From: Streptomyces sp. NBS 14/10
GTDB lineage: Bacteria; Actinomycetota; Actinomycetes; Streptomycetales; Streptomycetaceae
Direction of reading: 5' to 3'
NCBI RefSeq assembly: GCF_002224125.1
Contig: NZ_NCSM01000022.1
Location: 62,001 to 126,000 of the forward strand
Length of the DNA stretch: 64,000 nucleotides
In this document: one piece after another, positions 46,346 to 55,260 of the stretch
How the letters are laid out: each line of letters begins with the position of its first letter
Position numbering within the stretch: position 1 is the first letter of the stretch
Translations under genes and position numbers: made by a program
The notes under the pieces: model-generated
Seen by the model: only the letters and a program-made list of their open reading frames with translations
Told to the model about the DNA's origin: nothing
The model's database searches: none

Positions 46346-47017
46346 ATGCACATACTCCTGGTCGAAGACGACGACCGGCTGGCGGCCGCGCTGACCGCCA
46401 CGCTGGACCGGCTGGGGCATCAGGTCGTCCGCGCCGGGCGCGCGGACGACGCCCTGCGGCTCAAGGACGGCGCCGACTTCGTCCTGCTCGACCTGGGGCT
46501 GCCCGATATGGACGGCCTGGAGGCGCTGCGCCGGCTGCGCCGCGCCTCCGCCGTCCCGGTGATCGTGCTCACCGCCCGCTCCGAGGAGCGGGATGTGTTG
46601 CGGGGCTTGCGCGGGGGCGCGGACGACTACCTCGTCAAGCCGTTCCGTACGGCCGAGCTGGTGGCCCGTATGGACGCCGTCGTGCGGCGCGGTACCCGGC
46701 CGCTGACCGGGTCCGGCACGGTGGTGGCCGTGGGCGGCGTACGGATCGACCTGGCCGCGCGGCAGCTGGAGGTGGACGGCCGGCCGGTCGCCCTCACCCG
46801 CCGGGAGTTCGACGTACTGGCCCTGCTCGCCCGCGAGCCCGGTGTCGTGCGCAGCCGGGAGGAGATCCTGGACGCGGTGTGGGGCGATCTGCTGCTGTCC
46901 GCCTCCCGCTCGCTGGATGTGCACATCGCCGGGATCCGCTCCAAGACCGGCTGCCCATGGCTGGTGGAGACGCTGCGCGGCACGGGGTACCGGCTGGGAA
47001 CCGGCGGATGCAGCTGA
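46346..47017 (+). CDS. OmpR-family response regulator
   Basis: A 223-residue regulator. Receiver domain with acidic pocket EDDDR, phosphoacceptor D49 in LLDLGLPDMDGL, switch Thr in VLTARSEE and K in YLVKPF. The C-terminal winged helix contains LTRREFDVLALLAREPGVVRSREEIL and the family's TLRGTGYRL end. It overlaps the histidine kinase gene by 10 bp, so the pair is translationally coupled. A -10-like TACCCT lies eight bases upstream of the ATG. Confidence 0.93.
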   Translation: MHILLVEDDDRLAAALTATLDRLGHQVVRAGRADDALRLKDGADFVLLDLGLPDMDGLEALRRLRRASAVPVIVLTARSEERDVLRGLRGGADDYLVKPFRTAELVARMDAVVRRGTRPLTGSGTVVAVGGVRIDLAARQLEVDGRPVALTRREFDVLALLAREPGVVRSREEILDAVWGDLLLSASRSLDVHIAGIRSKTGCPWLVETLRGTGYRLGTGGCS

Positions 47018-48360
47018 GGATCCTCGGCGTCTACACGGTGCTGATCGCCTGCCTGGTGACCGCGCTCGCCGTGCCGTTCTCCCTGGCGTACTCCTCGCAC
47101 CGCACCGGCAAGCTGCTGCTGGAGCGGCGCGCGGACGCCACCCGCTTCTCGGAGCTCGCCGATCAGGCGATCCGCGACGGGGACACCTCCGGGCTCGTCC
47201 AGGAGGTGTCCCGCTACGAGGAGCTGTACGGCACGAAGGTGGAGATCCGCGACCGGGACGGCCGGCGGGTGGCGGGCGGCGGGGCCTGGTCCAAGGAGCC
47301 CGCCGAGCGCGCGCTGTCCGGCCGCACCACCGCAGGACTGCCGCTGGTCACCCCCTTCGGCCCCGCCTCGGCCGTGGTCGCGGAGCCGGTGGGCCGGGAC
47401 GCGCAGGTGTCCGGCGTGGTGGTCATGAAGGTGTCCACGGCGGCGGCCAGGCGCGATGTGACGCTCGTCTGGGCCGCGGTCGCGGGCGGTTCGGTGGTCG
47501 CCGTGCTCTGCGCCCTGATCGCCGCCCGCAGACTGGCGCGGTGGATTCTGCGCCCGGTCACCGAACTGGACCTGACCACCCGCGCCATCGCCGAGGGCAG
47601 GATGGACGCGCGGGTGCGCGACGGCGGCCGCGGCCCGGCCGAGCTACGGCTCCTGGAGCGCCGCTTCAACGCGATGGCCGACGCGGTCTCGGCCGCCCTG
47701 GAGCGGCAGCGCGCCTTCGTCGCGGACGCCTCCCATGAGCTGCGCACCCCGCTGACCGTGCTGTCGCTGCGGCTGGAGAACCTGGAGCCGCATCTGACGG
47801 AGGACGGCAGTTTGGAGTTCGCCGAGGCCCTGGCCGAAGTCGACCGGCTGGGGCGGCTCATGGAGGACCTGCTGACGCTCGCCCGGGTCGAGGCCGGTAC
47901 GGCGGCGCCCGAACCGATCGCCCGCGCGGCGCTGCGCGGGCGGCTGGCCATCTGGCACGAGGTCTACGCGGCGCGCGAGCTGACCTTGACCGTGGAGCTC
48001 GACGACACCGGCCCGTCCGCCGCGCCGCTGCCCGCGGCGCCGCTGCCCGCCGCGGCCGCCCGGATCGCGGATATCGCCCTGGACAACGCCGCGAAGTTCG
48101 TACCGCCAGGCGGCACCGTCACGGTCCGGTTGGAACAGGGCGTACTGCGGATCGCCGACGACGGTCCGGGCCTCGAGCCCGACCAGTTCGAGGCGGCACT
48201 GGGCCGCTTCTGGCGCTCCCCCGGCCACGGCAACCTCCCCGGCAGCGGCCTCGGCCTGGCCATCGCCTCGGAACTGGCCCGCGCCGCCGACTGCGAGCTG
48301 TCCCTGCGTCCCGCCACGCCGCACGGCCTGGTGGTCGAGGTGCGGCTGCCCGAGGCCTAA
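47008..48360 (+). CDS. Sensor histidine kinase (TctE-like)
   Basis: A 450-residue membrane kinase. One membrane helix at residues 5-25, a periplasmic sensor of about 115 residues (YGTKVEIRDRDG), a second helix at about 150-175, HAMP linker, dimerisation domain with H243 in ASHELRTPLTV, then ATPase domain with N, D and G boxes (DIALDNAAKFV, IADDGPGLE, GSGLGLAI). The start at 47008 overlaps the regulator's stop. The convergent TAXI lipoprotein may present its ligand, as extracytoplasmic binding proteins do for tricarboxylate sensors; that is inference. Confidence 0.92.
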   Translation: MQLRILGVYTVLIACLVTALAVPFSLAYSSHRTGKLLLERRADATRFSELADQAIRDGDTSGLVQEVSRYEELYGTKVEIRDRDGRRVAGGGAWSKEPAERALSGRTTAGLPLVTPFGPASAVVAEPVGRDAQVSGVVVMKVSTAAARRDVTLVWAAVAGGSVVAVLCALIAARRLARWILRPVTELDLTTRAIAEGRMDARVRDGGRGPAELRLLERRFNAMADAVSAALERQRAFVADASHELRTPLTVLSLRLENLEPHLTEDGSLEFAEALAEVDRLGRLMEDLLTLARVEAGTAAPEPIARAALRGRLAIWHEVYAARELTLTVELDDTGPSAAPLPAAPLPAAAARIADIALDNAAKFVPPGGTVTVRLEQGVLRIADDGPGLEPDQFEAALGRFWRSPGHGNLPGSGLGLAIASELARAADCELSLRPATPHGLVVEVRLPEA

Positions 48361-48377
48361 GCCGCCTCGGGGAGCGT

Positions 48378-49328
48378 TCAGCCGTACACCGCGCGGTAGT
48401 ACGCCGCCGCCCCCCGGTGCAGCGGCACCGTCCCCGTGCCGATCGCGTACCGCTCGTCGAGCCGGCTGCCGGGGGCGTCCGGTACGGGGAGGCGGCCGCG
48501 GGCCTCGAAGAGGACGCCGGTGACGGCGCGCGCGGTATCCGCCGCGAGATCGGTGCGGCAGACCAGATAGCTGGGGGTGGCGACGGTCGGGGTCGGCGCG
48601 TTCAGGCCGTAGACGCCCGCGGGGATCGACACGCTCTCGTAGACCGGACCGTGCTCGCGGCGCAGCGCCGGGGCGAGGCCGCCGAGCGGCACCAGGCGTA
48701 CGGGCCGGCGCCGGGCCAGTTGCGCTATCGCCCGGGTCGGCGCGCCGCCCGACCAGAAGAACGCGGCCACCTCCCGCCTGGTCAGCGCCGCGATGGACTC
48801 GCCGAGTCCCAGCTGTACGGAGCGGACGCGGCGTACGCCCGCGGCGGCGAGCACCCGGCCGGCGGTCACCGAGGTGCCGGACTCGGCGGCGCCGAGGGAG
48901 ACCGTACGCCCGGCCAGCTGGCCCGGCTCCTTGATCGGCGAGTCGGCGGGCACGACGAGATGCAGATAGTTGAGATACAGCCGGGCGAGCGCGGCGACCG
49001 GTTCCGGCCGCTGGAAGAGGCCGCGGCCCGCGGTGGCGTCGGCCGCGCTGTCCGCGAGGGACAGGGCCAGATCGGCCCGCCCGTCGGCCAGCATGTGCAG
49101 ATTCTCCACGCTCGCCGCGGTGGTCAGCACGCGCACCGCGAGTTGGTCGTGGGCCTGGTGGACCTCGTCGGCCAGCCGGCTGCCGAAGATCGCGTACGGG
49201 CCGCCCCGCGGCCCCGTGGCCAGCCGGACCCGGCCGGACGGGCCATCGCCGGAACACCCCTGGAGGGCGCCGGTCGCAAGGGCGCCGGCCGCCAGCGTCA
49301 GAAGGCGGCGACGTGGAACGGCGGACAT
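48378..49328 (-). CDS. TAXI family solute-binding lipoprotein
   Basis: A 316-residue predicted lipoprotein: PRRRLLTLAAGALATGALQGC with lipobox Cys at about residue 25. The mature part matches TRAP-associated extracytoplasmic immunogenic (TAXI) binding proteins: LATGPRGGPYAIFGSRLAD, followed by VENLHMLADGRADLALSLAD. Such proteins normally feed TRAP-type permeases with carboxylates, but no TRAP membrane subunits are nearby. It converges with the histidine kinase, 17 bp away, suggesting a sensing role or supply to the MHS permease. Confidence 0.88.
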   Translation of the reverse strand: MSAVPRRRLLTLAAGALATGALQGCSGDGPSGRVRLATGPRGGPYAIFGSRLADEVHQAHDQLAVRVLTTAASVENLHMLADGRADLALSLADSAADATAGRGLFQRPEPVAALARLYLNYLHLVVPADSPIKEPGQLAGRTVSLGAAESGTSVTAGRVLAAAGVRRVRSVQLGLGESIAALTRREVAAFFWSGGAPTRAIAQLARRRPVRLVPLGGLAPALRREHGPVYESVSIPAGVYGLNAPTPTVATPSYLVCRTDLAADTARAVTGVLFEARGRLPVPDAPGSRLDERYAIGTGTVPLHRGAAAYYRAVYG

Positions 49329-49441
49329 CCGGCCATGTTAGGCCGTGTCTTATGGATCATCCCGGGCTGCCGCTTTTGTGGATCATCCCGGGCTCCTGGC
49401 ACCGGGCGGGTACGGTCGGGCACGCCCGCCGCGCGGTGTCG

Positions 49442-49921
49442 TCAGAGGGCCGCGCTCAGCTGGGCCCACACCACCCGGCCGCCGTTCAGCCCCGGCCGGT
49501 CCCCCCACGCCGCGGCCATGGCCCGCACCAGCGCGAGCCCCCGTCCGCCCTCGTCCTCCGCGCCCGCCTGGCGCGGGGCCGGTCCGGCCGAGCCGCCGCC
49601 CTGGTCGGCCACCTCGACGTACAGGGTGCGCGGCTCCTCGGCGCGCAGGACGCAGAGGATCTGCTCGCTGCCGGTGTGCACGAGGGCGTTGGTGAACAGC
49701 TCGGACATCACCAGCTCAGCGGCGTCGCAGGTGTCCTCACAGAAGCCCCACACCGGCACCCGGGAGCGGACCCGGCGGCGGGCCGCGGCCACGGACGCGC
49801 CCTGCGCGGGCAGCTGGAACCTCTCCTGTCGGACGCCGGTGCCGAGCCCGCTGCAGGGCCCACCGAGGGGCCCGCCGAGGGGCATGGGGCGGGCCATCGT
49901 CATGCGTTGAGGCAGTGCCAT
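49442..49921 (-). CDS. ATP-binding protein of the SpoIIAB/RsbW anti-sigma type
   Basis: A 159-residue GHKL ATPase. N-box ELVMSELFTNALVHTGS, G1-box VADQGGGSAGP and G2-box GGRGLALVRAMAAAWG are visible. These stand-alone histidine-kinase-like ATPases are abundant in Streptomyces and often lie beside XRE/DUF397 pairs, as in whiJ-like loci. ATG 49921 is used because GGAAGG lies upstream; the frame is open for 60 further codons. Divergent from the XRE regulator gene. Confidence 0.85.
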   Translation of the reverse strand: MALPQRMTMARPMPLGGPLGGPCSGLGTGVRQERFQLPAQGASVAAARRRVRSRVPVWGFCEDTCDAAELVMSELFTNALVHTGSEQILCVLRAEEPRTLYVEVADQGGGSAGPAPRQAGAEDEGGRGLALVRAMAAAWGDRPGLNGGRVVWAQLSAAL

Positions 49922-50137
49922 GGCCGTTCGCCTTCCGTCCAACGGTGGGGAGGTCCGCATGCCGCAAGTCAGCGTCACGTCAACCACATTGGGCCCAGTC
50001 ACCCCATCACTATCGGTGCTGTAAGCGTCAGTTGGCAAGCGGCGTTCTGCAAAATGCAGAATAGCCAGAGCACTCTGTTCGGGTTCATCCCGAGCATGGC
50101 ACACTGAGGCCCACGAGACCGTCCGAGGAGGTAAGGC

Positions 50138-50995
50138 GTGGGTGAAGCGCGATCTGCCCCGACTGTCGGGCAGATGGTCCTCGGCATGCGCCTGAGGGAT
50201 CTACGCGAGAAAGCCGGCGTCAGTTACGACCAGGCCGCCAGAGCGCTGCACGTCAACCAGACGACGGTGCGCAGGATGGAGAAGGCCGAAGTCGGCCTGA
50301 AGCTCCCGTACGTCGAGAAGCTGCTGCAGACCTACGGAGCCGAAGAGGAGGAGATCGACGCCTTCCTCTCCCTGGCCGAGGACGCCAACAGACCCGGCTG
50401 GTGGCACCGCTTCCGCGATGTGCTGCCGGACTGGTTCAGCCTCTATGTGAGTCTCGAGGGCGCGGCAAGCCGTATCCGCTCCTACGAACCCCACTTCATC
50501 CCCGGACTGCTGCAGACCGAAGCCTATGCACGAGCGCTGCTGACCATCGGATTCCCGCAGGCCGACACCAAGGAGCTCGATCGACGGGTCGCCCTGCGGA
50601 TGGAGCGTCAAGAACTGCTCACCCGACCCGACGGACCTCATCTTTGGGTCGTCATGGACGAGCCGGTGTTCCGCCTGCCCATCGGCGGACCGGACGTCAT
50701 GCGCGCGCAGATCGACCGCCTCATCGAGGCGATCCAGATGCCGAACGTCACCCTGCAGGTGGTGCCGTTCACCGCCGGACCCCATCCGGGCATGGGCGGA
50801 CCGTTCCAGCTCTTCCGGTTCCATATCCCGGAACTGCCGGACATCGTCTATACCGAGGGGCTGACCGGCGCCGCTTATCTCGACGAACGCGCTGATGTGG
50901 CCGCCTACTTGGAGGCCCTTGACCGAATGGGCACCCAGGCCACCCCGGCGCGACGCACGGAGGCCTTCCTCCGTGAGATTCGCAAGGAGCTCTGA
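50138..50995 (+). CDS. XRE family regulator with DUF5753 domain (whiJ-like)
   Basis: A 285-residue regulator. The N-terminal HTH reads LRDLREKAGVSYDQAARALHVNQTTVRRMEKAEVG (about residues 15-50). From about residue 95 a DUF5753 domain has EPHFIPGLLQTEAYARALL and DEPVFRLPIGGPDVMRAQIDRL. This pair of domains is typical of Streptomyces Scr1/WhiJ-like regulators. The next gene, DUF397, starts two bases after the stop, and its product is the usual partner that modulates repression. A GTG start with GAGGAGG upstream. Confidence 0.93.
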   Translation: MGEARSAPTVGQMVLGMRLRDLREKAGVSYDQAARALHVNQTTVRRMEKAEVGLKLPYVEKLLQTYGAEEEEIDAFLSLAEDANRPGWWHRFRDVLPDWFSLYVSLEGAASRIRSYEPHFIPGLLQTEAYARALLTIGFPQADTKELDRRVALRMERQELLTRPDGPHLWVVMDEPVFRLPIGGPDVMRAQIDRLIEAIQMPNVTLQVVPFTAGPHPGMGGPFQLFRFHIPELPDIVYTEGLTGAAYLDERADVAAYLEALDRMGTQATPARRTEAFLREIRKEL

Positions 50996-50997
50996 CC

Positions 50998-51303
50998 GTG
51001 GACCAGGTGGATCACATTTACAACGGTATGCCGGCCAAGCACCTCGGTGCGGAAGGCTGGCGCAAGCCCTGGAGCGGCCCCAACGGCGGCGCCTGCGTCG
51101 AGGTCCTCAAGCTGAGCGACGGTCGCGTGGCACTGCGCCAGTCGACCGACCCCGACGGCCCCGCGCTGATCTACACGCCTCTTGAGATCGAGACGTTCAT
51201 CCAGGGCGCCAAGGCCGGCGCCGCGGACTTCCTTCTCACCACCCGTACCGAACCGAACCTGACCACCCCGGCGGGTACCGCAACAGACTGGAGGGCCGCA
51301 TGA
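50998..51303 (+). CDS. DUF397 domain-containing protein
   Basis: A 101-residue small protein. DUF397 core: WRKPWSGPNGGACVEVLKL, then VALRQSTDPDGPALIYTPLEIETFI. The C-terminal 20 residues are less conserved. It is coupled to the preceding XRE gene (two-base gap) and overlaps the first methyltransferase start by four bases (ATGA), so all four genes form one unit. DUF397 proteins pair with XRE-DUF5753 regulators in development and, in some cases, toxin-antitoxin-like systems. Confidence 0.92.
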   Translation: MDQVDHIYNGMPAKHLGAEGWRKPWSGPNGGACVEVLKLSDGRVALRQSTDPDGPALIYTPLEIETFIQGAKAGAADFLLTTRTEPNLTTPAGTATDWRAA

Positions 51304-52115
51304 CCGAGCAGAGCGGCGTCGGCCGGATCGACACCACCAAACCGCATTCGGCCCGGATGTACGACTACTACCTCGACGGCAAGGACCACTACGAGGTGGA
51401 CGCGCAGGCCGCCGCCAAGGTCCTGACCGTCCATCCGACCGTCAAGCTCAACGCCCGCGTCAACCGTGGCTTCATCCACCGGGCGACGCGCTGGCTGGCG
51501 CGCGAGGCGGGGATCCGGCAGTTCCTGGACATCGGCACCGGCATCCCCACCGAGCCCAACCTCCACCAGGTCGCCCAGTCCGTGGCCCCCGAGGCGCGGG
51601 TCGTCTACACGGACAACGACCCGATCGTGCTGGTGTACGCCCAGGCCCTGCTGACCGGCACGCCGGAAGGGCGTACCGCCTATGTCGAGGCCGATGTCCG
51701 CGAGCCCCAGAAGATCATCACGGCTCCCGAGCTGCTGGAGACGCTGGACCTGGGCAAGCCGGTGGCCATGTCCTTGAACGCGCTCTTCCACTTCATCCCG
51801 GAGGAGGCGAAGCCGTACGAGATCGTCCGCGAGCTGATGGACGGACTCCCCTCGGGCAGCTACCTGATGATGTCGCACTCCACCCACGACTTCTCCGCGG
51901 AGACCTGGCGGAACGTCATCGAGGTCTACAAGGAGAACGGGATTCCCTTCATCACGCGCTCCAAGGACGAGGTCGCGGGCTTCTTCGAGGGCATGGAGCT
52001 CGTCGACCCCGGCGTCTCGGAACCGCACCGCTGGAAGCCCGATCCCGACGACCGCCCCGAGGACATCCGCAGCGCGGACATATCCATGTGGGCAGGAGTG
52101 GCGCGTAAGCCATGA
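51300..52115 (+). CDS. SAM-dependent methyltransferase (Methyltransf_19/DUF574), copy 1
   Basis: A 271-residue methyltransferase. Motif I is FLDIGTGIPTEPNLHQVAQ, followed by VYTDNDPIVLVYAQALL for the acidic residue binding SAM ribose, and ALFHFIPEE. The N-terminus IDTTKPHSARMYDYYLDGKDHY is diagnostic for the DUF574 family, widespread in Streptomyces with unknown acceptor. Both stop and start overlap neighbours by four bases. Confidence 0.93.
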   Translation: MTEQSGVGRIDTTKPHSARMYDYYLDGKDHYEVDAQAAAKVLTVHPTVKLNARVNRGFIHRATRWLAREAGIRQFLDIGTGIPTEPNLHQVAQSVAPEARVVYTDNDPIVLVYAQALLTGTPEGRTAYVEADVREPQKIITAPELLETLDLGKPVAMSLNALFHFIPEEAKPYEIVRELMDGLPSGSYLMMSHSTHDFSAETWRNVIEVYKENGIPFITRSKDEVAGFFEGMELVDPGVSEPHRWKPDPDDRPEDIRSADISMWAGVARKP

Positions 52116-52915
52116 GTTCCGAGAACACCAAGCACATCGACACCACGAAGCCGCATTCGGCCCGGATGTACGACTACTACCTCGGCGGCAAGGACCACTA
52201 CCGGGTCGACGAGGAAGCCGCCCGCAAGGTGATGGAGGTCTATCCGGGCATCATCCCGTGCGCCCGGAGCAACCGTGCCTTTATGCACCGGGCGACCCGC
52301 TGGCTGGCGAGCGAGGCGGGGATCCGGCAGTTCCTGGACATCGGCACCGCCATCCCCACCGAGCCCAACCTCCACCAGGTCGCCCAGAGCATCGCCCCCG
52401 ACGCCCGGGTGGTCTACGCCGACAACGACCCGATCGTGCTCGCCTACGCCCAGGCCCTGCTGCACGGCACCGCCGAGGGGCGCACCGCGTACATCGAGGC
52501 CGACGTCCGCGAGCCCGAGTCCATCCTGAGCTCGCCGGAGCTGTTGGAAACGCTCGATCTGAGCGAGCCCGTGGCGCTGTCGATCAACGCGACGCTGCAC
52601 TTCATCCCCGACAAGTACGGAACGTACGAGATCGTGGAGCGGCTGATGGACGCGCTGCCCTCGGGCAGCTATCTGGAGATCAGCCACAGCTCGCCGGACT
52701 TCGACCAGGCGAGTGTGGACGCGGCGGTCGCGATCTACCGCAAGGGCGGTATCGAGGCGCAGCTGCGCACCAAGAGCGAGATCGAGAAGTTTTTCTCTGG
52801 GTTGGAGCTCGTCGAGCCGGGCATCGTGCCGCCGCACCGGTGGTGGCCCGACGGCCCGGTCACGGTGACCGACGAGGAGGTCTCCTTCTGGGCGGGCGTG
52901 GCCCGTAAGCCCTGA
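52112..52915 (+). CDS. SAM-dependent methyltransferase (Methyltransf_19/DUF574), copy 2
   Basis: A 267-residue paralogue of the gene before it, alignable along its full length, with an almost identical N-terminus (IDTTKPHSARMYDYYLGGKDHY) and motif I (FLDIGTAIPTEPNLHQVAQ). Differences concentrate in the middle (ILSSPELLETLDLSEPV) and the C-terminal third. The tandem pair looks like a local duplication with later divergence. It ends six bp before the convergent histidine kinase gene, with no room for a terminator. Confidence 0.93.
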   Translation: MSSENTKHIDTTKPHSARMYDYYLGGKDHYRVDEEAARKVMEVYPGIIPCARSNRAFMHRATRWLASEAGIRQFLDIGTAIPTEPNLHQVAQSIAPDARVVYADNDPIVLAYAQALLHGTAEGRTAYIEADVREPESILSSPELLETLDLSEPVALSINATLHFIPDKYGTYEIVERLMDALPSGSYLEISHSSPDFDQASVDAAVAIYRKGGIEAQLRTKSEIEKFFSGLELVEPGIVPPHRWWPDGPVTVTDEEVSFWAGVARKP

Positions 52916-52921
52916 GGGCTC

Positions 52922-54352
52922 TCATGGCCCCTCAAGGTGAACGGGCGCGGCGTCGGTGACCGTGAAGCCCATCACCGCGCCGCCGCCCGGCCGCCGCTCG
53001 GCGAAGACCGTACCGCCGTGTGCGGCGGCCACCTCCCGGACGATGGCCAGGCCGAGGCCGGAGCCGGGCAGGCTGCGCGCCCCGGCCGCGCGGTAGAAGC
53101 GGTCGAAGACCCGGTGGCGGTCCTCGTCGGCCACGCCCGGCCCTCGGTCGAGGACCGCCACCCGGCCGCCCCTGACGACCACCTCGATGGGCGCGGTGCC
53201 CGTCTGGTCGAACTTGGCCGCGTTCTCCACCAGATTGGTGATGGCCCGCTGGAGGGCCGCCGGGCGGCCCTCCAGGACCGTGTCGTCCGCGGCCACGGTG
53301 ATCTCCCGGCCAGTGCGGCGGCGGGCGAGACCGGCGGCCCGGTGGGCCACCTCGCCGAGCGACGTGGCCACCCGCGGCTCGTCCTCGCCCTGCCCGGCCG
53401 CCAGGCTCACCACCTCGTTGACCAGGTCGGTCAGCTCCCGCGTTTCCCCCGCGAGGTCGGCCAGCAGCTCCTCGCGGGCCGCCGGCGGCAGCTCCTCGAA
53501 GCGGCGCAGCAGCGAGATATTGGTGCGCAGCGAGGTGAGCGGGGTGCGCAGTTCGTGCCCGGCGTCCTGGACCAGCCGCCGCTGGTCGTCCTTGGAGCGC
53601 GCGAGCCGTCCGAGCATGCCGTCGAAGGCCCGCCCCAGCCGACCCACCTCGTCCGCCCCGGCGAGCGGCACCGCCACATCCATCCGCCCGGTGGCCGCCA
53701 CGCTCTCGGCGACCCCGGTCAGCCGCACCAGCCGCCTGGTGATCCGCCCGGCCAGCCACCATCCGACCAGACCGGCCGCGACGATGGCCGCGCCGACGAA
53801 CAGCGCGGTGCGCTTCTGGAGCTCCCGCAGCAGATCCTCGATATCGCTGGACTGCTGGGCGACCTGCACCGCGCCCCGGCCGTCACCGAGCGAGACCGTG
53901 GCCATCCGGAACTGCTCCTCGCCGATCTCGACGTCCCGCAGCGACACCAGACCCGCCGTACGGGACGCCGCCATCCGGCGCTCGGCCGCGGCCACCGGCA
54001 GGGCGGGGCTCCCGGCGTCGGCGACGGTGCCCGTGGGGCGCAGTATCTGGACATTGGTACGGGTCGGGCGGCGCAGATCGTCCCTCGGGCCGTCGTGGTC
54101 GGGGTCGGAGGAGACGAAGTCCTTGTAGCCGAGCGGCTGCTGCCGCACCTGGTTCCGCAGATCGTGGATGACCTCGCTGAAGACGGACTGCTGGTCGACC
54201 CGGACCAGCCCGGCCGCCGCGTCGTAGCTGAGGAAGCCGACCAGGAGGGTGACGACGGCCGCCACCGCCGCGAAGGAGGCCGCGAAGGTGACGCGCAGAC
54301 TGGATCTGGACGTGGATCTGGATCTGGGGCGCCGCGGGCGCGGAAGCGGCAC
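52922..54352 (-). CDS. Sensor histidine kinase (MprB-like)
   Basis: A 476-residue membrane kinase. First membrane helix about residues 20-45 (VTFAASFAAVAAVVTLLVGFL), extracytoplasmic sensor about 50-175, second helix ALFVGAAIVAAGLVGWWLAG, HAMP, dimerisation H266 in DAGHELRTPLTS, and ATPase boxes ITNLVENAAKF, VLDRGPGVAD and GSGLGLAIVRE. The GTG start at 54352 lies two bases after the regulator stop. Similar layout to MprB of mycobacteria, an envelope-stress sensor; the signal here is unknown. Confidence 0.92.
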   Translation of the reverse strand: MPLPRPRRPRSRSTSRSSLRVTFAASFAAVAAVVTLLVGFLSYDAAAGLVRVDQQSVFSEVIHDLRNQVRQQPLGYKDFVSSDPDHDGPRDDLRRPTRTNVQILRPTGTVADAGSPALPVAAAERRMAASRTAGLVSLRDVEIGEEQFRMATVSLGDGRGAVQVAQQSSDIEDLLRELQKRTALFVGAAIVAAGLVGWWLAGRITRRLVRLTGVAESVAATGRMDVAVPLAGADEVGRLGRAFDGMLGRLARSKDDQRRLVQDAGHELRTPLTSLRTNISLLRRFEELPPAAREELLADLAGETRELTDLVNEVVSLAAGQGEDEPRVATSLGEVAHRAAGLARRRTGREITVAADDTVLEGRPAALQRAITNLVENAAKFDQTGTAPIEVVVRGGRVAVLDRGPGVADEDRHRVFDRFYRAAGARSLPGSGLGLAIVREVAAAHGGTVFAERRPGGGAVMGFTVTDAAPVHLEGP

Positions 54353-54354
54353 GG

Positions 54355-55062
54355 TCAGGCCCCCCTGAGGGTGTAGCCGACGCCCCGTACGGTGTGGATC
54401 AGCGGGACCAGCCCGGGCTGGTCCACCTTGCGCCGCAGATAGCCGATGTAGACGGCGAGGTTCTTCGATCCGGGGCCGAAGTCGTAGCCCCATATCCGGT
54501 CGTAGATCGTGGTGTGGTCCAGCACGATGCCGCTGTTGCGCACCAGCAGCTCCAGCAGGTCGAACTCGGTGCGGGTGAGCTCCAGCTCCGCCCCCGCCCG
54601 CCAGACCCGCCGGGCCGAGGAATCGAGGCGCAGATCCGCCACCTCCTCCATACCGTCGCCCGGCCCGGTCTCCACCTCGCCCGCCCAGGGGGCGGCGCGG
54701 CGCAGCAGGGCGCGCAGCCGGGCGAAGACCTCGTCCACGTCGAACGGCTTGGCCACGTAGTCGTCCGCGCCCGCGTCGAGCCCCGCGATCCGGTCGGCCG
54801 TCTCCACCCGGGCGGTCAGCATGAGGATCGGCGTACGGTCCCCCTCCGCGCGCAGCACCCGGCACACCTGCAGCCCGTCCAGGCCCGGCATCATCACGTC
54901 CAGCACGATCACATCCGGCTGCTCGCGGTGGGCGGCGGCCACCGCCTCGATACCGTCGGGCACGGCGGTGACCTGGTAGCCCTCCAGCGTCAGGGCGCGC
55001 TCCAAGGCGTGGCGGATGGCCCGGTCGTCCTCGGCGAGCAGCACGGTGTTGTACGTCGTCAC
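54355..55062 (-). CDS. OmpR-family response regulator (MprA-like)
   Basis: A 235-residue regulator. Receiver with EDDRA, phosphoacceptor D55 in IVLDVMMPGLDGL, MLTAR and YVAKPF. The C-terminal winged helix has LTRTEFDLLELLVRNSGIVLDHTTIYDRIWGYDFG and ends IHTVRGVGYTLRGA. First gene of a two-gene unit with the downstream kinase. GTG start at 55062. The adjacent plus-strand glycosyltransferase is divergent, with about 200 bp between. Confidence 0.93.
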   Translation of the reverse strand: MTTYNTVLLAEDDRAIRHALERALTLEGYQVTAVPDGIEAVAAAHREQPDVIVLDVMMPGLDGLQVCRVLRAEGDRTPILMLTARVETADRIAGLDAGADDYVAKPFDVDEVFARLRALLRRAAPWAGEVETGPGDGMEEVADLRLDSSARRVWRAGAELELTRTEFDLLELLVRNSGIVLDHTTIYDRIWGYDFGPGSKNLAVYIGYLRRKVDQPGLVPLIHTVRGVGYTLRGA

Positions 55063-55260
55063 ACCCCGAGTCTGCCAAGCCGGACGGGGTGCGGGCGCCG
55101 CGGAGCACCCCGTGGCCTGGCTTCTTACCCGGCTCTCACCTTGTTCTGGCGGCCGGCTTACCGTGCCGGGCCATGGTGTTCACAACGATCCGGGTGGGAC
55201 TGCGGCCGCTATGTAACCGCGTGGTCGCCCCGGTGTTGTCCCCGGCCGGAAAGACACCAC

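Noticed and set aside
52922..55108. A single 728-codon histidine kinase extending over the response regulator
   Set aside because: The first 240 codons are the regulator region read in the wrong frame; the true kinase starts at GTG 54352 just after the regulator stop.
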